Shown: piece after piece, positions 6,429 to 9,401 of the stretch
Position numbering within the stretch: the first letter of the stretch is position 1
How the letters are laid out: the number at the start of each line of letters is the position of its first letter
From: Acidimicrobiia bacterium
GTDB taxonomy: Bacteria > Actinomycetota > Acidimicrobiia > Spongiisociales > UBA5794
Direction of reading: 5' to 3'
DNA: 9,401 nt
Assembly (NCBI GenBank): GCA_013001485.1
Contig: JABDMN010000226.1
Coordinates: 1 to 9,401, forward strand
Made by a program: the position numbers and the translations under genes
Notes under the pieces: model-generated
The model's input: the letters and a program-made list of their open reading frames with translations, nothing else
Told to the model about the DNA's origin: nothing
Database searches by the model: none

Positions 6429-6892
6429 GCGGACTCGACGGTGGCGATTGCGAGCACGGCAATGCCCTCATCGCGTCCGATGGCTCCCATGTGATCCGTG
6501 GTCGTCGCCTTCACCGATACATCACCTAGTTCGAGCCCGATGGCTCCGGCGATTGCCCGCTCCATCTCGACCCGGTGCGGGGCGATACGGACCGACTGTG
6601 AGATCACCGTGACGTCGACGTTATGTGGAGCGGCTCCCGCCCCCGCGAGCATGCCGACCACCTGGCGCAAGGCGTCCATCGAGTCGAGACCCTCGGACCT
6701 CGCCTCGGGAAAGTGCTGACCGAGGTCTCCCAGCGCGGCGGCAACCAACAACGCATCTGCGATGGCGTGCGCCACCACATCACCGTCTGATGTCGCTGCC
6801 AGCCCCCGATCGCCGTCCAGGACCACGCCACCAAGGATCAGCGGTCCCTCCGAGCTGAACTGATGGGCGTCGAAGCCAACTCCAGACCTCAC
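6425..6892 (-). CDS. ispF: 2-C-methyl-D-erythritol 2,4-cyclodiphosphate synthase
   Basis: A 155-residue enzyme of the MEP isoprenoid pathway that cyclises CDP-methylerythritol 2-phosphate to MEcPP with loss of CMP; family members are trimers. GVGFDAHQF (4-12) supplies metal ligands Asp8 and His10. SDGDVVAHAIADALL (35-49) supplies His42. GDLGQHFPE (55-63) and VKATTTDHMGAIGRDEGIA (127-145) are the other family blocks. Two departures are visible. Position 34, normally the His of HSDGD, is Thr. The nucleotide-binding APK/EPK stretch near 99-103 reads SQSVR. The fold and metal site remain intact, so the gene call is firm. The start is GTG at 6892, overlapping the ispD stop as GTGA, which implies translational coupling. 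Its stop shares a CTAG with the stop of the convergent phosphodiesterase gene. Confidence 0.94.
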   Translation of the reverse strand: MRSGVGFDAHQFSSEGPLILGGVVLDGDRGLAATSDGDVVAHAIADALLVAAALGDLGQHFPEARSEGLDSMDALRQVVGMLAGAGAAPHNVDVTVISQSVRIAPHRVEMERAIAGAIGLELGDVSVKATTTDHMGAIGRDEGIAVLAIATVESA

Positions 6893-7500
6893 AGGAAGCC
6901 CGCCAGTGCGGCAGCTACCGCGAGATCCTCGGGGTAGGTGATCTTGATGTTGCGAGGGTCGCCGGCGACGAGCCTCACCACTCCACCGATTCTCTCGATG
7001 AGACCGGCGTCATCGGTTGCGTCGTCGGGGGAGTCAGCCAGTGCCTTCTTCAAAGCCTCTACCCGGACGGCCTGCGGAGTCTGCGCGGCAAAGAGCCCGT
7101 CACGATCAATCGTTGCCTCGACGACTCCGTCGGCCGCCCGCTTGATGGTGTCACGAACCGGGATGGCGGGCACGACAGCGTCGACGCCGTCGTCGATCGC
7201 ATCCACAACCCGGCGCACCAGGTCCTTGGGGGCAAGCGGGCGGGCACCATCGTGTATCAACACCCAGTCCACATGATCGGGGAGCTCGGCGAGGCCGACC
7301 TCGACCGAGTCGCGACGCCGGCCTCCACCGGGAATACCCCCTGGGACGTCACCAACGACGACGACCTGTTCGACGAATGGTTCGACTGCATTGACGGAAC
7401 GGCGGAACAGCTCGACCCCGTCGAGCTCGATGAGGTGCTTCGGGCCGCCGAAACGGACTCCTGATCCTGCTGCAACGACGATCGCCCACGGACTGGCCAT
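6889..7500 (-). CDS. ispD: 2-C-methyl-D-erythritol 4-phosphate cytidylyltransferase
   Basis: A 203-residue nucleotidyltransferase that joins CTP and MEP to give CDP-methylerythritol. The N-terminal CTP loop is AAGSGVRFGGPKH (10-22), with Arg16 and Lys21. GGGRRRDSVEVGL (58-70), VLIHDGARPL (80-89), PVRDTIKRA (114-122), AAQTPQAV (138-145), DDAGLIER (163-170) and GDPRNIKITYPEDL (180-193) complete the family set; Asp117 and Lys186 correspond to substrate-contact positions in E. coli IspD. At 203 residues it is shorter than the usual 220-235. The shortening is mainly in the loop after the CTP motif and in the segment between VVVVGD and GGGRR. The ATG at 7500 immediately precedes the CTP motif. I see no good SD in the 18-nt gap after the PIN-TRAM gene. 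IspF follows with a 4-nt overlap, so the two pathway enzymes are made together. Confidence 0.95.
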   Translation of the reverse strand: MASPWAIVVAAGSGVRFGGPKHLIELDGVELFRRSVNAVEPFVEQVVVVGDVPGGIPGGGRRRDSVEVGLAELPDHVDWVLIHDGARPLAPKDLVRRVVDAIDDGVDAVVPAIPVRDTIKRAADGVVEATIDRDGLFAAQTPQAVRVEALKKALADSPDDATDDAGLIERIGGVVRLVAGDPRNIKITYPEDLAVAAALAGFL

Positions 7501-7518
7501 GGGCTGATGGTACGAGGT

Positions 7519-8574
7519 TCAGGCGGCGATCTTGGCGAAGAGGAGGCGGCCCACCGAGGTGCGGAGGCTATTGATCACTTCGACCCCAACCGTGTTGCCC
7601 ACCTGGCTCGCACCGTCGGAAACGACGACCATGGTGCCGTCATCGAGGAAGCCCACCCCTTGGCCTACTTCGGAGCCTTCCTTCTCGATGGTGATCTGCA
7701 ACTCGTCGCCCTGACCAACGACAGGCCGCAGCGACTCACCGAGTGCGTGCGGATTGAGGACACTGATCCCTCGAAGGCTCGCTGCCTGGGCAAGGTTGTG
7801 GTCGGTGGTGATGAGAGCGCCCTCGAGCCGCGCGGTGAGGGCGAGGAGTTTGGCGTCGACCTCGTCATGCTCAGGCACTGAATCCTCGAGCACCGAGAAT
7901 TCGATGCGGGGAACGTCGCGGAGGGCGTCGAGGATGTCGAGGCCGCGCCGACCAGCCCGCCGCCGGCGCTTGTCTGCCGCGTCTGCAATGGCCTGCAACT
8001 CATCAACGACGAAGCCGGGAACGAGCACTCTCCCCGAGAGGAGACTCGAGCGAGCCAGCTCGAGAATGCGGCCGTCGATTGCGGCCGACGAATCCACGAG
8101 GTAGCCAGGCTCGGCGTCAGAAAACGTGTCACTGCGCCGCAGCGGGTCTCGCTCGCGCAGTCCAGCCGCGGACAAGAGGTCGTGGGCACGAGCAGAGAAC
8201 ACCCGGGCCCCAAATGCCGCCATCACCAGAACAACGAGGGCTCCGATCGGCCAGCCGGCGAGCGATGGGAGCAGCGCCACGGCGGGAACCGCAACGATTC
8301 CGCCGACGACGACGCCCACTATCAGACCAAAGGCTCCGGCGAACAGCTGCGGTCCCGTGGCGCGGTCCAGGGCTTGCGGAGCTCGATCGAGTCCCCGACG
8401 CACCCAGCGACCCAGCACACCGCCGATGACGTAGCCGAGACCGGCGCCAACGAGGGATCCAGTGATTGTGCCCACGTCGCTACCGACGTCGGTCGGTGTC
8501 CAGTTGGTGCCAACTTGATAGCCGACCGCGGTGGTGGCAAGGGTGACGAGCAGCCTGATGGCTTCGACGATCAT
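7519..8574 (-). CDS. YacL-type membrane-anchored PIN-TRAM protein
   Basis: A 351-residue protein. The N-terminal part carries about four hydrophobic segments (near 5-20, 36-56, 76-100 and 106-122). The PIN nuclease-like domain spans about 157-275. It shows LVDSSAAIDGRI (159-170) with Asp161 and Asp167, VVDELQAIAD (199-208) with Glu202, and VDAKLLALT (239-247) with Asp240. ALITTDHNLAQAA (253-265) supplies Asp258, so the acidic metal-site residues are all present. A TRAM-like RNA-binding domain follows at about 285-345 (GQGVGFLDDGTMVVV). Members such as B. subtilis YacL are neighbours of ispD/ispF; the expected activity is RNA cleavage or binding at the membrane, but the function is not established. 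The ATG at 8574 has GGGAG 8 nt upstream. It lies 25 nt after carD and 18 nt before ispD, so it belongs to the same transcription unit. Confidence 0.9.
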   Translation of the reverse strand: MIVEAIRLLVTLATTAVGYQVGTNWTPTDVGSDVGTITGSLVGAGLGYVIGGVLGRWVRRGLDRAPQALDRATGPQLFAGAFGLIVGVVVGGIVAVPAVALLPSLAGWPIGALVVLVMAAFGARVFSARAHDLLSAAGLRERDPLRRSDTFSDAEPGYLVDSSAAIDGRILELARSSLLSGRVLVPGFVVDELQAIADAADKRRRRAGRRGLDILDALRDVPRIEFSVLEDSVPEHDEVDAKLLALTARLEGALITTDHNLAQAASLRGISVLNPHALGESLRPVVGQGDELQITIEKEGSEVGQGVGFLDDGTMVVVSDGASQVGNTVGVEVINSLRTSVGRLLFAKIAA

Positions 8575-8599
8575 CTATTGCACTCCCGAAGAAGGTGAT

Positions 8600-9401
8600 T
8601 TAGTCCTCTTCGGGTATATCGACCTTCGGAAGCGCTCTCTCGAGTCTTTTGATGGCTTCCTCCTCATCGATTTTCAGAGCGAAACGAAGCTCCGACGTGA
8701 TGATGAGACGGGCTTTGGCCAGCATCCGCTTGAGCGCGGGCGAGATTCCCTTGAGCTGCTGGGCGTAGGTGAGGTCACGCATGACCTCGGCAACCTGGAA
8801 GATGTCACCTGAGTTGATCTTCTCGGTGAGCAGCTTGTACCAGCGACTCCAATTGGACCCAGCCTCTTCCGGGTCCTGCCGGAAGGTGGCGAACACCTTG
8901 CGGGCGACGTTCTGAGAGATCACCGGGCGGACGCCGAGTTCGAGCGCATTCACGGTGGGGACCCGCACGGTCAGCTGATCGGTAGCGAGCTCGAGGACGA
9001 AGTAGTCCTGCTTCTCTCCAGCGAACTCGATCCTCTCCTTCTTGACGATCGTCGCTGCTCCGTGATGTGGGTAGACGACCTTGTCGCCGACCTTGAACGG
9101 CACCTTGACCGGCTTCTTGGGCGCGAGCTTCTTCACTGCAGGCTTCTTCGCCGTCGCCTTCTTCGCTGCAGGCTTTCTCGCCGTCGTCTTCTTGGCAGCA
9201 GGCTTCTTGGCGGCAGGCTTCTTCGCAGCTGGCTTCTTCGCAGCCGCTTTCTTGGCGGCCGGCTTCTTGACTGCCGCCTTCTTGGCAGCTGGCTTCTTCG
9301 CAGCCGTCTTCTTCGCGGCCGGCTTCTTCGCAGCCGTCTTCTTGGCAGCCGTCTTCTTGGCGGCAGGCTTCTTCGCAGCCGTCTTCTTCGCAGCCGTCTT
9401 C
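8600..9401 (-). CDS. carD: CarD-family RNA polymerase-binding regulator with N-terminal Lys/Ala/Pro repeats (5' end outside the window)
   Basis: At least 266 residues are visible. The C-terminal 165 or so match mycobacterial CarD closely. The RNA polymerase interaction domain shows [15 protein letters not shown] and LTVRVP, whose Arg aligns with the beta-lobe contact of M. tuberculosis CarD. The helical DNA-binding domain shows NWSRWYK, whose Trp aligns with the minor-groove wedge Trp85, then [13 protein letters not shown] and KRMLAKAR. CarD binds the polymerase at promoters and stabilises the open complex. Unlike ordinary CarD (about 160 residues, starting at the FKVGD domain), this one is preceded in the same open frame by at least 19 pentapeptides of the type K-P/T/A-A-A-K. 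A GTG at 9136 could begin a 178-residue protein, but it lies inside a repeat (KPAVK), has no SD, and the frame continues upstream without a stop. The true start therefore lies beyond 9401. Downstream is the PIN-TRAM gene after 25 nt. Confidence 0.92.
   Translation of the reverse strand, partial: KTAAKKTAAKKPAAKKTAAKKTAAKKPAAKKTAAKKPAAKKAAVKKPAAKKAAAKKPAAKKPAAKKPAAKKTTARKPAAKKATAKKPAVKKLAPKKPVKVPFKVGDKVVYPHHGAATIVKKERIEFAGEKQDYFVLELATDQLTVRVPTVNALELGVRPVISQNVARKVFATFRQDPEEAGSNWSRWYKLLTEKINSGDIFQVAEVMRDLTYAQQLKGISPALKRMLAKARLIITSELRFALKIDEEEAIKRLERALPKVDIPEED
9116..9400 (-). repeat. 15-bp tandem repeat array encoding K(P/T/A)AAK pentapeptides
   Basis: Nineteen consecutive 15-nt units lie in frame in the 5' part of carD and continue to the window edge. 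Most units read AAG-NCN-GCN-GCN-AAG. Four of the first seven from the right edge (units 1, 2, 5 and 7) are identical, AAGACGGCTGCGAAG. Units nearer the CarD domain differ more, for example AAGACGACGGCGAGA and AAGCTCGCGCCCAAG. The Lys codons are almost all AAG while Ala codons vary, so selection appears to act on the peptide. The translated segment resembles the basic tails of histone H1 and of mycobacterial HupB. Confidence 0.93.

Noticed and set aside
8600..9136. CarD starting at the GTG at 9136
   Set aside because: The GTG is the Val codon of a degenerate repeat (KPAVK), has no Shine-Dalgarno sequence, and the frame is open upstream with conserved pentads.
9116..9401. CRISPR-like or intergenic satellite array
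   Set aside because: The 15-bp units are in tandem without spacers and stay in one open frame continuous with CarD, so this is a coding repeat.

Overview
The window is GC-rich, gene-dense bacterial DNA, almost certainly from an actinomycete (Actinomycetota), plausibly the Acidimicrobiia or a neighbouring uncultured lineage. The grounds are the gene order carD - (PIN/TRAM) - ispD - ispF - cysS - rlmB, which parallels the mycobacterial carD-ispD-ispF-cysS-rlmB block; a DUF3263 protein, an actinobacterial family; an LppM-like lipoprotein; and GC-rich third codon positions. The species assignment is inference. No mobile element, CRISPR array or phage gene is visible.

Layout. 1-405 (minus) is the N-terminal part of an unrecognised conserved-looking protein that runs off the left edge. 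406-473 is a short divergent intergenic region. 474-1469 (plus) is a lipoprotein with an LppM-like ectodomain, one membrane helix and an acidic tail. From there to the right edge everything is on the minus strand except one gene. Reading in the direction of transcription (right to left): carD with a long Lys/Ala/Pro repeat at its N terminus (8600->9401, start outside the window), a YacL-type membrane PIN-TRAM protein, ispD, ispF, then cysS, rlmB, a tRNA-Thr(UGU), a DUF5698/DUF2179 membrane protein, a DUF3263 protein and an AI-2E-family (PerM-like) transporter. The exception is a glycerophosphodiester phosphodiesterase gene (5736-6428, plus), which sits antisense between ispF and cysS.

How it fits together. 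CarD stabilises RNA polymerase open complexes and helps control rRNA and growth genes. IspD and IspF are consecutive-pathway enzymes of the MEP isoprenoid route. CysS and RlmB serve translation (Cys-tRNA charging and 23S rRNA 2'-O-methylation) and the tRNA-Thr lies directly behind them. This is a housekeeping growth/translation/isoprenoid cluster with very tight spacing: 4-nt overlap ispD/ispF, 26-nt overlap cysS/rlmB, 8 nt rlmB-tRNA, 13 nt tRNA-next gene, and a 1-nt stop/start overlap into the transporter.

Most worth a second look: the histone-H1/HU-like pentapeptide repeat fused to CarD (19 visible pentads); the antisense phosphodiesterase gene splitting an otherwise conserved operon; the tRNA embedded between two protein genes; and IspF with a threonine where the family usually has the active-site His of the HSDGD motif. 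I did not find an obviously new multi-gene system. The CarD-repeat fusion and the uncharacterised DUF5698-DUF3263-transporter trio are the best candidates for undescribed biology.
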